Source: Denitrobaculum sp965232285 (GTDB lineage Bacteria > Pseudomonadota > Alphaproteobacteria > Kiloniellales > Kiloniellaceae). From it: a DNA stretch of 64,000 bases. Both the position numbers and the translations under genes were made by a program. The stretch spans positions 4,340,001-4,404,000 of the forward strand of contig CBDDPL010000004.1 in NCBI GenBank assembly GCA_965232285.1. The letters run 5' to 3'. A model generated the notes under the pieces. It was not told the DNA's origin. It searched no databases and worked only from the letters and a program-made list of their open reading frames with translations. Shown in pieces: positions 16,709-25,264 of the stretch. Position 1 is the stretch's first letter. Each line of letters starts with the position of its first letter.

Positions 16709-17626
16709 ATGAGCCAACCCGAAAAGCCTCCCCTGCCCTGCTTCGCGGCCCGAGAGACCTTCTTTGCGACCGACAAAATGAACAGTGCCGCGATCTCGAT
16801 CGCCGGCGTGCCGCTCGACATCGCGACCACCAACCGCGCCGGCGCGCGGGACGGACCCGCGGCGGTGCGGCGCGCCAGCCGCATGGCCGGCGGTACCTAC
16901 CCGGACCTCTGGCCCGATCTCTACAGCCTGGACTTCGCCGATGTGGGCAACTTCGGGCTCATGATGGGCAAGCTCGAGGAGTCGCTGGAACTGATTGAGC
17001 AGCAGGCCCTGGAGCATGAACATCTGATCTCGGTCGGCGGCGATCATCTGGTAACCCTGCCGCTGCTGCGCGCCGCCGCGAAGAAGCACGGCGGCCCGCT
17101 CGGCCTGGTGCACTTCGACGCGCATGTCGACACCTGGGATGAAAACTATTCTGTCCCGGTCACCCACGGCACGAACTTCCGCATCGCGATCAACGAAGGG
17201 TTGGTCGATCCCAAGCGCATGGTTCAGGTGGGCATCCGCTGCCGCGTCGAACCGGAGGTCTGGCAGTGGACCCTGGAGCAGGGCGTGACCATCATCACCG
17301 CCGAGGAGGTCCACATGGGCAACCCGGCTGAGATCGCGGCGCGCATTCGCGGCATCGTCGGCAGTGAAGCCAAGACCTATCTGACCTTCGACATCGATTG
17401 CCTCGATCCCTCCTGCGCCCCCGGCACCGGCACACCCGAGGTCGGCGGTCTGCACGCCTGGCAGGCCCGCGCCATCCTGACCCGACTCGGCGGCATCAAC
17501 TTCATCGGCATGGATGTGGTCGAAGTGGCCCCGGCCTACGACGTGGGCGAGATCACCGCCCTCAACGGCGCCTCGGTGATGGCCTTCTACATGGGGCTGT
17601 TGGCGGGGAAAGCAGGAGGCTCGTGA
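16709..17626 (+). CDS. Agmatinase/ureohydrolase family protein
   Basis: A 305-residue arginase-superfamily enzyme with all dimanganese-site motifs: SVGGDHL, HFDAHVDTW and TFDIDCLDPSCAPGTGTPE. The family hydrolyses guanidino groups, releasing urea; agmatinase gives putrescine. The sequence GVPLDIATTNRAGARDGPAAVR and the SpeB-like GTPEVGGL favour agmatinase or a related guanidino-acid hydrolase (guanidinobutyrase, guanidinopropionase), which cannot be separated here. The stop overlaps the start of the DUF6886 gene, so the pair is co-translated. Confidence 0.9.
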   Translation: MSQPEKPPLPCFAARETFFATDKMNSAAISIAGVPLDIATTNRAGARDGPAAVRRASRMAGGTYPDLWPDLYSLDFADVGNFGLMMGKLEESLELIEQQALEHEHLISVGGDHLVTLPLLRAAAKKHGGPLGLVHFDAHVDTWDENYSVPVTHGTNFRIAINEGLVDPKRMVQVGIRCRVEPEVWQWTLEQGVTIITAEEVHMGNPAEIAARIRGIVGSEAKTYLTFDIDCLDPSCAPGTGTPEVGGLHAWQARAILTRLGGINFIGMDVVEVAPAYDVGEITALNGASVMAFYMGLLAGKAGGS

Positions 17627-18204
17627 CGAGGCTCGCGCACTTCAGCGAAGATCCTGATATCACCGCGTTCCATCCGAGGCCGGTGAAGGTCGCCGCGCAG
17701 CGGCCGCCGGGTCAGGAGTGGCTCAACGGGCCCCTGGTCTGGGCGATCGATGATCGCCACGAGATACTCTATCTCTTTCCACGAGACTGCCCGCGTATTG
17801 TTATCTGGCCAACCACCTCGACGAGCGAGGAAGACAGAACCCGCTGGTTTCCCGATGGGTCTCTGCGCGCCATCGCCTACATAGAGCAAGCCTGGCTGAC
17901 GCGACTGCAGGAAAGCGTTATCTACCGCTACAGCCTACCGACAGACAGTTTTGAAGAAGTTGGCGAGATAGGAATGTGGGTTTCCCGAACCGCTGTGAGA
18001 CCGGCAAATATCGAGCGCCTCACGGATCTGCCCACGCAACTCGACGGCAGAGGTGTGGCGCTGCACGCGCTCGAAGACCTGACACCGCTCAAAGACATCT
18101 GGCAAAGTTCTCTCCACGCCAGCGGCATCCGGCTGCGCAACGCCGCCGGCTGGGGCGAACCTGGCTGGCCGCACACGAAGCCGGAAACGCCCGCCGCTCC
18201 GTGA
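17623..18204 (+). CDS. DUF6886 family protein
   Basis: A 193-residue cytoplasmic protein starting at GTG 17623, which overlaps the agmatinase-like stop (GTGA). AGGAGG at 17614-17619 lies only 3 nt before it. The start is supported by the family opening LAHFSEDPDI; GPLVWAIDDRHEILYLFPRDCPRIVIW follows in two conserved blocks. The proteins of this family are of unknown function. Overlap with the ureohydrolase suggests a shared transcript, though a functional link is not established. Confidence 0.78.
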   Translation: MTRLAHFSEDPDITAFHPRPVKVAAQRPPGQEWLNGPLVWAIDDRHEILYLFPRDCPRIVIWPTTSTSEEDRTRWFPDGSLRAIAYIEQAWLTRLQESVIYRYSLPTDSFEEVGEIGMWVSRTAVRPANIERLTDLPTQLDGRGVALHALEDLTPLKDIWQSSLHASGIRLRNAAGWGEPGWPHTKPETPAAP

Positions 18205-18232
18205 GTGCTTCACGCCCCGGACCGCAGAAGAG

Positions 18233-18571
18233 CTATTCGCTTCCTTCTTCACCCAGGATCAGCGGTTCCGTCTTCTCGCGTATGATCTCGACCAGTTCCG
18301 GATCCATGAAGAGATAGTCGTCAGGAATGTCGAGAACGTGAAGTTCCTTGTACTTCACCTCGGCCCGAAAATCGGCCCGGATCCGCGACTTGTGCTTATC
18401 TTCCATCACCAGGATGAGGTCGGCCCAGCGGATATCGGCAAGCGTCAGGCGCCGGCGCGCGTTTCTGCTCGTACCCGCCGAGCGCACTGATACGCCGGGA
18501 ACTTTCCGCCAGACCTGCTCGCCTGTTGGGCTGCGCCACTGGTTCCGGCTGCAAACGAACAGAACATTCAC
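18233..18571 (-). CDS. Low-molecular-weight protein-tyrosine-phosphatase-like protein
   Basis: A 112-residue protein with the phosphatase loop C-x5-R-S (CSRNQWRSP) immediately after the first beta strand (VNVLFV), then SAGTSRNARRRLT and the ADLILVMEDKHKSRI helix of this family. Family members are about 105-115 residues, which fits a GTG start at 18571 with AGAGGA 10 nt upstream. The frame remains open upstream to an ATG at 18781 or further, which would add an Arg-rich extension of about 70-85 residues (containing SWKLLYLWSCKLHRARQLGY); that longer form cannot be excluded. Cellular substrate unknown. Confidence 0.78.
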   Translation of the reverse strand: MNVLFVCSRNQWRSPTGEQVWRKVPGVSVRSAGTSRNARRRLTLADIRWADLILVMEDKHKSRIRADFRAEVKYKELHVLDIPDDYLFMDPELVEIIREKTEPLILGEEGSE

Positions 18572-18901
18572 CGAAGAGCTGTCCTCTAATGCTTCCAACC
18601 ATTCCCGACGCGGCCAGAGATAGCCAAGTTGCCGCGCCCTGTGGAGTTTGCAGCTCCACAAGTAAAGCAGCTTCCAGGACTTATCGCCGCTGAGATCCGG
18701 ATACTGAATTTTCTTTGTGCCGCGCCGGCCGCAACGGCGGCGCTGCGCACGACGCCACGCACGGCTACGTTGTTGTGACATAAACTGCTCCTGTGTTGTC
18801 GGGTTCAGCAGCCGCGGCAACACAGAGGGCAGAATGGTTACGTCGTTCAGGCTGACAAAGCAACCAGTAACAAGAAAGCAGTGTCTATCCCGCTGTAGCG
18901 G

Positions 18902-19591
18902 TCATTTGTAGTTCGATTGCAGGCGTTCACCGACCGCGCCGAGCAAGGGCGGGGGCAACTGCGTCAAGGTCAGGTGCGCCTGCCCCCCTCTGCCGCCGTC
19001 GATCATCAGGAAGCGAATGACGTCCCCGAGGGCTTCAGCCACCCGAAAGGCAACTGGATCAGATCCCAAGTCCACCGCCTCGAAGCCCAGTTCTTCGGAA
19101 AGCACGGCAACCACCGACTTGGCCTCCGGGTCGCGGCCGGCGATAAAGGTCTGCGCCTTAGCGGAACGCAGTTCATCCGGATCCGTGTCGAACGCCTCCA
19201 TCGCGATCGTGTTCCAGGCCTTCACCACCCGGGCCTCCGGCGCATTGGTCTGCAATGCCTCAGCAATCGCGGTATCGAACCAGACACCGTTGCGGACATC
19301 GTTGCTGTAGTCGCGATTGTTCAGATCGATGACGATCTTGCCTGCCAAAGCTTCGGGTTGCGCAAGCACCTTTGCGGGATCGCTCTCGCGAATCGTCCAG
19401 ATAAGAATGTCGCTTGCTTTCACTGCGTCATCGTTACTGGCAGCCGAGGCATTTGCGCCTGCGCGTTCGGCGGCTTCCTCCGCCTGTTCCAGGCGACGCG
19501 CGCCAAAGATGACGCTGTGACCAAGCTGTGCCAGACGGATACCGAGCGCGCGGCCCATGTTTCCGGAGCCGATAATGCCAATAGATTTCAT
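18902..19591 (-). CDS. NADPH-dependent F420 reductase-like oxidoreductase
   Basis: A 229-residue Rossmann-fold protein of the F420 reductase/pyrroline-5-carboxylate reductase-like group: GIIGSGNMGRALGIRLAQLG at residues about 5-24, then VKASDILIWTIRE, KIVIDLNNRDYSN and VVKAWNTIAMEAF. The ATG at 19591 has GGAGG 6 nt upstream and was preferred over one four codons earlier. In bacteria without F420 such proteins use other, unknown substrates with NADP(H). It is divergent from a LysR-type regulator with a 71-bp gap, the classic arrangement of regulator and target. Confidence 0.85.
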   Translation of the reverse strand: MKSIGIIGSGNMGRALGIRLAQLGHSVIFGARRLEQAEEAAERAGANASAASNDDAVKASDILIWTIRESDPAKVLAQPEALAGKIVIDLNNRDYSNDVRNGVWFDTAIAEALQTNAPEARVVKAWNTIAMEAFDTDPDELRSAKAQTFIAGRDPEAKSVVAVLSEELGFEAVDLGSDPVAFRVAEALGDVIRFLMIDGGRGGQAHLTLTQLPPPLLGAVGERLQSNYK

Positions 19592-19653
19592 CGAAACCTC
19601 CATCGTTCTCTGTCGATGGATCTAACTTGCGCAGGAACTTATTTTCTTCCAGA

Positions 19654-19679
19654 CTGAATGTTATGAAAGAAACATTCAG
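19654..19679. promoter_or_regulatory. Inverted repeat spanning the lysR start codon
   Basis: CTGAATGTT (19654-19662) and AACATTCAG (19671-19679) are perfect 9-bp arms; the ATG at 19663 lies in the 8-nt spacer. It could be an autoregulatory LysR site or an mRNA hairpin that hides the start codon. Confidence 0.55.
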
Positions 19680-20595
19680 CGAAACTGAACTTAAAGGCTA
19701 CGATCTTAACGCTCTGCTCGTGTTTTCCGCGCTGATGCAGGAGCGATCGGTCACAAAGGCGGCAAAACGCCTGCTTGTCGGACCGCCTGCAGTCAGCATG
19801 ACGCTCGGGAAGCTCCGTGACCTCTTTGGCGATCCTCTCTTCGTGCGCGCGGGGAAGGCGATGGAGCCGACACCCCTTGCCAATCAGCTTTTTGACCGCA
19901 TCGGACCAGCCCTCGGCGAGATCAGCGATGTCATAAAAACCGCCGGCGGCTTTGATCCGGCAAGCTCGGATCGAACCATCCGTTTTGCCTCACCCGACGA
20001 CCTGGAAGTGGTTCTGGTACCTGCAATTCTGCAAGCGATGGCTGAACGTGCGCCCGCGATGAGGCTGATCGTGCGTTCAGCGGACTTTCGCAACGTCCCG
20101 GGCCTGCTTGACGAAGGCGCCGTCGATGTGGCCCTGACGGCGACGCCGCCGGAACTTGAGAAGCGTCATCGCTTCCAGGTGCTTTACCACGACAGCTTCA
20201 CGACGCTCTTCGATCCGGCGCAGACAGCCATCCAACCACCGGTCACCCTGGAGCAGTTCGTCGAAGTGCCCCAGATTCTGCTGTCGACCAGAGGCGATTG
20301 GTACGGCCCGATCGATAAAACGCTCGCATCACTGGGCCAAACCCGAAAGATTCTAGCCAGCGTTCCGCGCTTTTCGACCATCCCCTTCATTCTGAAGTCG
20401 CGACGATCTCTTTTGAACATGCCGAGCCGCTCGGCACGTCACTACGCTGAGCTCTTCGGGCTCACCGCGTCGCCTCTGCCCTTCGACAGTCCGCAGTTCA
20501 GCGTCTCTATTCTCTGGCATCTGCGCGCGGAGCAGGATCCTGCCGTTATCTGGTTCCGCAAACTGACCGAGACCTGCCTGGAAAAACTCCGTTAA
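19663..20595 (+). CDS. LysR-family transcriptional regulator
   Basis: A 310-residue LysR-type regulator with the N-terminal HTH (LNALLVFSALMQERSVTKAA, then RLLVGPPAVSMTLGKLRDLFGDPLFVR) and an effector domain of the NodD/LinR-like subgroup. It is divergent from the F420 reductase-like gene, its probable target. The ATG at 19663 is chosen by family alignment; an in-frame TTG at 19627 would add twelve residues. A perfect 9-bp inverted repeat flanks the start codon, suggesting autoregulation. Confidence 0.87.
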   Translation: MKETFSETELKGYDLNALLVFSALMQERSVTKAAKRLLVGPPAVSMTLGKLRDLFGDPLFVRAGKAMEPTPLANQLFDRIGPALGEISDVIKTAGGFDPASSDRTIRFASPDDLEVVLVPAILQAMAERAPAMRLIVRSADFRNVPGLLDEGAVDVALTATPPELEKRHRFQVLYHDSFTTLFDPAQTAIQPPVTLEQFVEVPQILLSTRGDWYGPIDKTLASLGQTRKILASVPRFSTIPFILKSRRSLLNMPSRSARHYAELFGLTASPLPFDSPQFSVSILWHLRAEQDPAVIWFRKLTETCLEKLR

Positions 20596-20618
20596 GCGAG
20601 CCTGTTTGCGGAGAGCCC

Positions 20619-21401
20619 TTACTGCGCCGTCCAGCCGCCGTCCGCCGGCAGAGTCGCGCCGGTGATGGCGGCGGCGGAATCCTGGCAGAGGAAGACCGCC
20701 AGGGCGCCCAGGTTTTCGATCTCGACGAACTTCTTGGTCGGCTGGTTCGCCAGCATGACGGTCTGCACCACTTCTTCCTCGCTGATTCCGCGCGCCTTGG
20801 CGGTATCCGGGATCTGGGCCTCGACCAGCGGCGTCAGGACGTAGCCGGGCGCGATGGCGTTGACGGTGATGCCCTGCTGGGCCACTTCCAGGGCCACGGT
20901 CTTGGTCAGGCCCGCGATGCCGTGTTTCGCCGCCACATAAGCGGACTTATAGGGCGAAGCCACCAGGGCGTGAGCGGAGGCGATGTTGATGATCCGGCCC
21001 CAGCCCCGTTCCTTCATGCCCGGCAGGGCCGCGCGGATGGCATGGAAGGCAGAGGTCAGGTTGATGGCGATGATCGCATCCCACTTCTCGATCGGAAACT
21101 CGTCGACCGGCGCGACATGCTGGATACCGGCGTTGTTCACCACAATGTCGGCCGAGCCAAAGCTGCTCTCGCAACCCTTCACCATGGCGGCGATCTCATC
21201 GGGATTGAGCATGTTGGCGGGCGAGTAGGCGACTTTCACCGCGTACTTCGCTTCCAGGCCCGCACGGATTTCTTCGATGGCGGCCGCATCGCCCAGGCCG
21301 TTGAGCATGACATTGGCGCCGGCCGCCGCGAAGGCTTCGGCAATGCCCAGGCCGATTCCACTTGTCGATCCGGTAACGACGGCATTCTTTCCGTTCAACA
21401 T
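20619..21401 (-). CDS. bdhA: D-3-hydroxybutyrate dehydrogenase
   Basis: A 260-residue SDR that oxidises D-3-hydroxybutyrate to acetoacetate with NAD, usually in polyhydroxybutyrate or ketone-body use. It shows the cofactor loop TGSTSGIGLG, NNAGIQHVAPVDEFP, catalytic Ser in ASAHALVASP and YVAAKHG, plus the BdhA-specific QPTKKFVE stretch and a GWTAQ C-terminus, all diagnostic of PHB-linked BDH. The ATG at 21401 has GGAG 10 nt upstream; a TTG two codons earlier is less well spaced. Convergent with the lysR gene with a 23-bp gap. Confidence 0.93.
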   Translation of the reverse strand: MLNGKNAVVTGSTSGIGLGIAEAFAAAGANVMLNGLGDAAAIEEIRAGLEAKYAVKVAYSPANMLNPDEIAAMVKGCESSFGSADIVVNNAGIQHVAPVDEFPIEKWDAIIAINLTSAFHAIRAALPGMKERGWGRIINIASAHALVASPYKSAYVAAKHGIAGLTKTVALEVAQQGITVNAIAPGYVLTPLVEAQIPDTAKARGISEEEVVQTVMLANQPTKKFVEIENLGALAVFLCQDSAAAITGATLPADGGWTAQ

Positions 21402-21575
21402 GTCCAATGCTCTCCTTCAGGCCCTGCTGCAGATGCGATCGCAAGATCCGATCACACGGTAGATTTTGTGCAGCGCAATATTTGGCCAGAGCAGATCCGC
21501 ATGCAAGCAGGATTTTATCGTGGGAAAAGCGGTGACACGCGAGGTCTGAAAGCTGCCCCGGAAACTTCACCCGCT

Positions 21576-22238
21576 TCAGACCATTTTCGGAACCACGAAG
21601 TGGTAGATCGAGAAGAAATGAAACACCGCGCCGGCGATAACGAAAAGATGCCAGACGGCATGTCCGAAGCGCAGATCCTTCCAGAGATAGAAGATCACAC
21701 CGATGCTATAGGTCAGGCCGCCGGCCACCAGGAGGGCAAGGCCACCGCCCGCCAGGGTGCCGAAGACAACCTCGCTGATATAGAGCGCCGGCAGCCAGCC
21801 CATCGCCAGGTAGAGGAGATAGGCGAACTTTTCATAACGCTCGCTGTGCCCGACCAGGAACGACCAGATCTGGACCGCGATCCCACCGGCCGCCAGTCCC
21901 CAGACCAGCGCCAGCAGCGTCCATTCCCGACCGTCGGGGAGCAAGAGGCAAAAGGGCGTGTAGGTTCCCGCGATCAGCAGGTAGATGCCGCAGTGATCCA
22001 GGGCGAGCAGGACCTGCTTCAGGACCGGATGCCAGGCAGCGTGGTGCAGAGCCGAAAAGAGGAAGAGAAAGATCATGGCGGAGCTGTAGACCACCACCGC
22101 CGGCAGGCTGCCGTCACGCCCCACGCTGTCGGCCTGCAGGATCAGAAAGACCAGGCCAATGACACTGAGCAGGGCGCCAAAGCCGTGAGTCGCCGCGTTC
22201 CAGCGCTCTTCATCCCGGGGAAAACACTCGACATACAT
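21576..22238 (-). CDS. Hemolysin III / PAQR-family membrane protein
   Basis: A 220-residue polytopic protein with seven predicted membrane helices. The family's metal-binding residues are visible: ALHHAAW after the second helix, the LDHCGIYLLIAGTYTPF block, and WHLFVIAGAVFHFFSIYHFV at the end. Members of the Hly-III/YqfA family act in membrane lipid and fluidity homeostasis; the haemolysin name is historical. A 27-bp inverted repeat element begins 18 bp upstream of the start codon, so it may lie inside this gene's promoter region. Confidence 0.9.
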   Translation of the reverse strand: MYVECFPRDEERWNAATHGFGALLSVIGLVFLILQADSVGRDGSLPAVVVYSSAMIFLFLFSALHHAAWHPVLKQVLLALDHCGIYLLIAGTYTPFCLLLPDGREWTLLALVWGLAAGGIAVQIWSFLVGHSERYEKFAYLLYLAMGWLPALYISEVVFGTLAGGGLALLVAGGLTYSIGVIFYLWKDLRFGHAVWHLFVIAGAVFHFFSIYHFVVPKMV

Positions 22239-22256
22239 TTCCGCCGAACTCCCTTA

Positions 22257-22517
22257 TACCAAGGGACAGTATTCATGACCCACAGGGACAGATTTCTGTG
22301 GTTTTCGGCTAGGAACGCGCGGCGCAGCGATGCGGTGCATCGGAAGCCGTGCGCGACGCAGTCCGCAAGCCTGAGAAAGCTGCCGTTCCGGTTGTCTTGA
22401 GAGGCCTTCGGTGGGCGTCGAAAAGCCTTGACGATACGCCGTATCGACTGCGCCTCTTCTCCTGCCCGAAGGCCCCTCAAGACAATCCCTATGGGTCATG
22501 AATACTGTCCCTTGGTA
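22257..22517. mobile_element. MITE-like element, 26-bp perfect terminal inverted repeats
   Basis: The ends at 22257-22282 and 22492-22517 are perfect 26-bp inverted repeats (outer part TACCAAGGGACAGTATTC). Trinucleotide TTA flanks both sides (22254-22256 and 22518-22520) like a target duplication. Inside, 22392-22411 pairs with 22466-22485 at 19 of 20 positions, and a GATACGCCGTATC palindrome sits near 22432. No coding capacity for a transposase. It reads as a 261-bp non-autonomous element, mobilised in trans. Confidence 0.75.
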
Positions 22518-22726
22518 TTAAGGCTCATCACGTCCTGCGACGAACCGATTCTCCTCACCTGGGCAACGTATTTCACCTGGGCAACAAACCGATGACATTC
22601 AAACAACAGTTTTTTGAACATCGCGCAGTGAAGAAAGTCACAACCGGCCGGAATTCGCACCAAGCTATTGATTTCCGGGTACAGTCGATACAGATCCAAG
22701 TCAGTCCTTCAGACCGAAGAGGTGCC

Positions 22727-23938
22727 ATGTCTGCTCAAACCGAAGGTCGAGAGGCCCAGTCCTCAGAAATGCCCCCCGAAATTGCGGCCAAAGCCGCCGG
22801 GATCCGGAACTGGCTGACCGGCGAGGCGCGCTTTCTCGACGATCCGGACCTTCTGGTCGAGGGCTGCGCCCAGCGTCTGATCGACGCCGGCGTGCCTCTG
22901 GATCGCATGACGAGTGCTATTCCGACCCTCTATGCCGTCCGGCGCGGGCTCGGGCGAAACTGGAGCCCGGAGGAAGGCGTCAGGACCCTGGAGTTTCCCT
23001 GGGACAATCAGCAGGCCTACGACAACAGCCCTTATTGCCAGGCCCACAAGACGCGCGACTGGGTCGCCTTCCGGCTCGCGGAGACCGACGACGAGGCCTA
23101 TGGCATCGTTCCGGAACTCCGCGCCGACGGTTATATCGACTACATCTGTATGCCGGTCTTCTTTCGCGACGGCGCGGAAGGCGGCCTGACCTTCGCCACC
23201 CGCCATCCGGGGGGCTTTTCCGACTGCCACGTCGCGGTCTTGCGCGAGATCGAGAAGGCATTGAGCATCCTGCTGGACCTGAACCGCGTCTGGATTCTCC
23301 TGAACGAGACTCTGCGCATGTATGTCGGTGAGGAGCCGCAGCACCGCATTCTCTCCGGTCAGGTCCGGCGCGGTGACGTGGTGCATATCCGCTCCGCGAT
23401 CGTCTTCGCCGACATGCGCGGCTTCACGGCCTTGTCGGGCAATATGAGTGGTGAAGAAACCGTCGATCTCCTCAATCGCTACTTCGATTGTGTGGTCCCG
23501 TCGATCGAAGACGCAGCCGGCGATGTCCTGAAATACATGGGCGATGGAGTCCTGGCCATCTTCCGCGCAGAGCAGGACGGCCAGAGCGCCTGCGCCAAAG
23601 CCCTGGCCGCGGCGCGCGAAATCCTGCGGCGTATCGCGCAGGACCGGGACCAGGCGGAGCCCTCGGCCCGTTTCGACATTAAGATGGCACTGCATTTCGG
23701 CGAGGTCGCCTACGGCAATATCGGGTCGGGCGCGCGCTTGGACTACACAGTCGTCGGCGGCAGCGTAAACCTTGCCAGCCGGCTGGCCGACCTGGCCGGC
23801 AATCTCGACCGCCACATTCTGGTCTCGTCAGCCTTTGCCGAGCGCCTGCCCGACGAGCGCTTCAAGCCCATGGGCGCGCACAGCCTCAAGGGCGTCGCCG
23901 AACCGCAAGAGGCTTTCGCGCCTCAACTCCAGCCATAG
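22727..23938 (+). CDS. Class III adenylate/guanylate cyclase
   Basis: A 403-residue soluble protein. The C-terminal catalytic domain (residues about 215-390) has the metal-binding aspartates in IVFADMRGFTALSG and KYMGDGVLAIF, and the DYTVVGGSVNLASRL segment with the transition-state region. The N-terminal half resembles the sensory region of the pGC-like adenylate cyclases of alphaproteobacteria (GIRNWLTGEARFLDDPD, then TLYAVRRGLGRNW), probably GAF-like. It makes cAMP (or cGMP) for signalling. The ATG at 22727 has AGAGG nearby; the frame is open earlier. The MITE-like element ends 209 bp upstream, so the promoter lies between them or inside it. Confidence 0.88.
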   Translation: MSAQTEGREAQSSEMPPEIAAKAAGIRNWLTGEARFLDDPDLLVEGCAQRLIDAGVPLDRMTSAIPTLYAVRRGLGRNWSPEEGVRTLEFPWDNQQAYDNSPYCQAHKTRDWVAFRLAETDDEAYGIVPELRADGYIDYICMPVFFRDGAEGGLTFATRHPGGFSDCHVAVLREIEKALSILLDLNRVWILLNETLRMYVGEEPQHRILSGQVRRGDVVHIRSAIVFADMRGFTALSGNMSGEETVDLLNRYFDCVVPSIEDAAGDVLKYMGDGVLAIFRAEQDGQSACAKALAAAREILRRIAQDRDQAEPSARFDIKMALHFGEVAYGNIGSGARLDYTVVGGSVNLASRLADLAGNLDRHILVSSAFAERLPDERFKPMGAHSLKGVAEPQEAFAPQLQP

Positions 23939-23950
23939 GCCCTCTCGCAT

Positions 23951-24505
23951 ATGAAACTTCTGCTTTTGCTGGCCAGCTTCTGCCTCTTCGCGCTTGCCTC
24001 GCTCGCCGCCTCGGCCCACGAGACGCCCGCTTACCTGCGTCTCGTCGACCCGCTCGACCGGCCGGCTGACGGCTACTGCCTGGATGTCGTGGGCGCGGGC
24101 GGCAGTTTTCGCACCGACATGCCGCTGGTTTCACACAACTGCAAACCGGGCCGCGCACCGGACGGCATGGTCGCCTACCGGTCGGATGGGAGCCTCTTCT
24201 TCCCGGCCTTCGATGCCTGCGTTACCGCCATGGGAGTCAATCAAAAGGCCCTGCCAGGCAGTGCTCTCATGTTGAAGCCCTGTGGCGCCGAAGAGGCCTT
24301 TTTGCGTGCTGCCAATTTTCAGAAGTTCGAACAGCGCGCCGACGGCCGCCTGGAACTGGCAGATAGCGGTCTTTGCCTGACCGTCGGCCCACAGTCGGCC
24401 GAAACCTTCAGCCTCCTGCACGCCTGGCGTACGCTCTTTCTTGCAACTTGCGGAGAAACGCCGAAGGCGCGGTCACAGTGGCGCTTTCAGAACCCGACGG
24501 AGTGA
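23951..24505 (+). CDS. Secreted ricin-type lectin-like protein
   Basis: A 184-residue protein with a Sec signal peptide (cleavage near ASA/HET, residue 22). The mature part has spaced cysteines and motifs resembling a beta-trefoil: DGYCLDVVG, LVSHNCKPG, DACVTAMG, LKPCG, DSGLCLTVG and a final QWRF. Ricin-type domains bind carbohydrate. The repeats are weak by eye, so the fold is a moderate call. It starts 12 bp after the cyclase and is convergent with the bufferin cluster (12 bp gap). Confidence 0.65.
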   Translation: MKLLLLLASFCLFALASLAASAHETPAYLRLVDPLDRPADGYCLDVVGAGGSFRTDMPLVSHNCKPGRAPDGMVAYRSDGSLFFPAFDACVTAMGVNQKALPGSALMLKPCGAEEAFLRAANFQKFEQRADGRLELADSGLCLTVGPQSAETFSLLHAWRTLFLATCGETPKARSQWRFQNPTE

Positions 24506-24517
24506 TCCCAGAGATCT

Positions 24518-25264
24518 TCAGGAGTCGCGTAATCTGAGAGCGGAGGAGGAAGCCAGTTTGCGGATCGACGCGGGCACGTCATGCTCAGAGTCTTCCTCCA
24601 GCGCCTGTGTCATCGCCGCGCCGAGTTCTTCACCCGCCTCGAGCGCTTCAACCAGAACCGCCTCGCCCCGGGTCAGGTCGATGACCGCAGTCTCCCGCCC
24701 CTGCCGCACGATCAGGGCCCGGCAGGGATCATCGATGGGACCGATCCCCGAGAGCTCCGCAGGGTCGTCATGATGGGCGCGCCAGATCCGGACTGCGGCA
24801 TAGTCGGACAGGAACAGCCGCCCCGCGGGAACCAACGCCAGCCTCAGCGCCAACAGGTCTTCGGGCGCCAGAACGGCGAAACTCTGCGGCTCCAGCGGCG
24901 GCACGTCCGCCGCATCGCGCACCTGGTTCAGCTTCCACTCCAGATCGGCGACATCACTTAAGTAAGGAAGATCCTGTGCCGGCGCATAGGCCCGGACAAA
25001 AGCCGGGAAGTCGGCCCCGTAGCTCATGATGACCGGGGAAACCGGCGGCGTCGCAAGGATGAAATCCCTCGCCATGGCGACGAAGAACTCCGCGCCGACC
25101 AGAGCCTCGACCGTGGGGAACTGCGCGGCGAGCGCCGAACCGGTCGCGTGGAAGAAGTTGTTTCTGTGGATCGGCAGTGCAGGATGGAGCGAGGCCGCAA
25201 AGCCTTCGTCAGGCGACAGCAGCGCGGCACGCCAGCGGGCCTGGTGTTCAGACAGCGACAGCAT
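24518..25264 (-). CDS. bufC: DUF2063 protein, bufferin maturation partner BufC
   Basis: A 248-residue protein whose first half is the DUF2063 domain: LPIHRNNFFHATGSALAAQF and the TVEALVGAEFFVAMARDF helix, then SYGADFPAFV and DVADLEWKLNQ. In MNIO systems this partner binds the precursor leader and delivers it to the DUF692 oxidase. It overlaps the 3' end of bufB by 17 nt, indicating tight coupling. The remaining C-terminal half (from about residue 140) is the usual DUF2063 companion domain. Confidence 0.9.
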   Translation of the reverse strand: MLSLSEHQARWRAALLSPDEGFAASLHPALPIHRNNFFHATGSALAAQFPTVEALVGAEFFVAMARDFILATPPVSPVIMSYGADFPAFVRAYAPAQDLPYLSDVADLEWKLNQVRDAADVPPLEPQSFAVLAPEDLLALRLALVPAGRLFLSDYAAVRIWRAHHDDPAELSGIGPIDDPCRALIVRQGRETAVIDLTRGEAVLVEALEAGEELGAAMTQALEEDSEHDVPASIRKLASSSALRLRDS

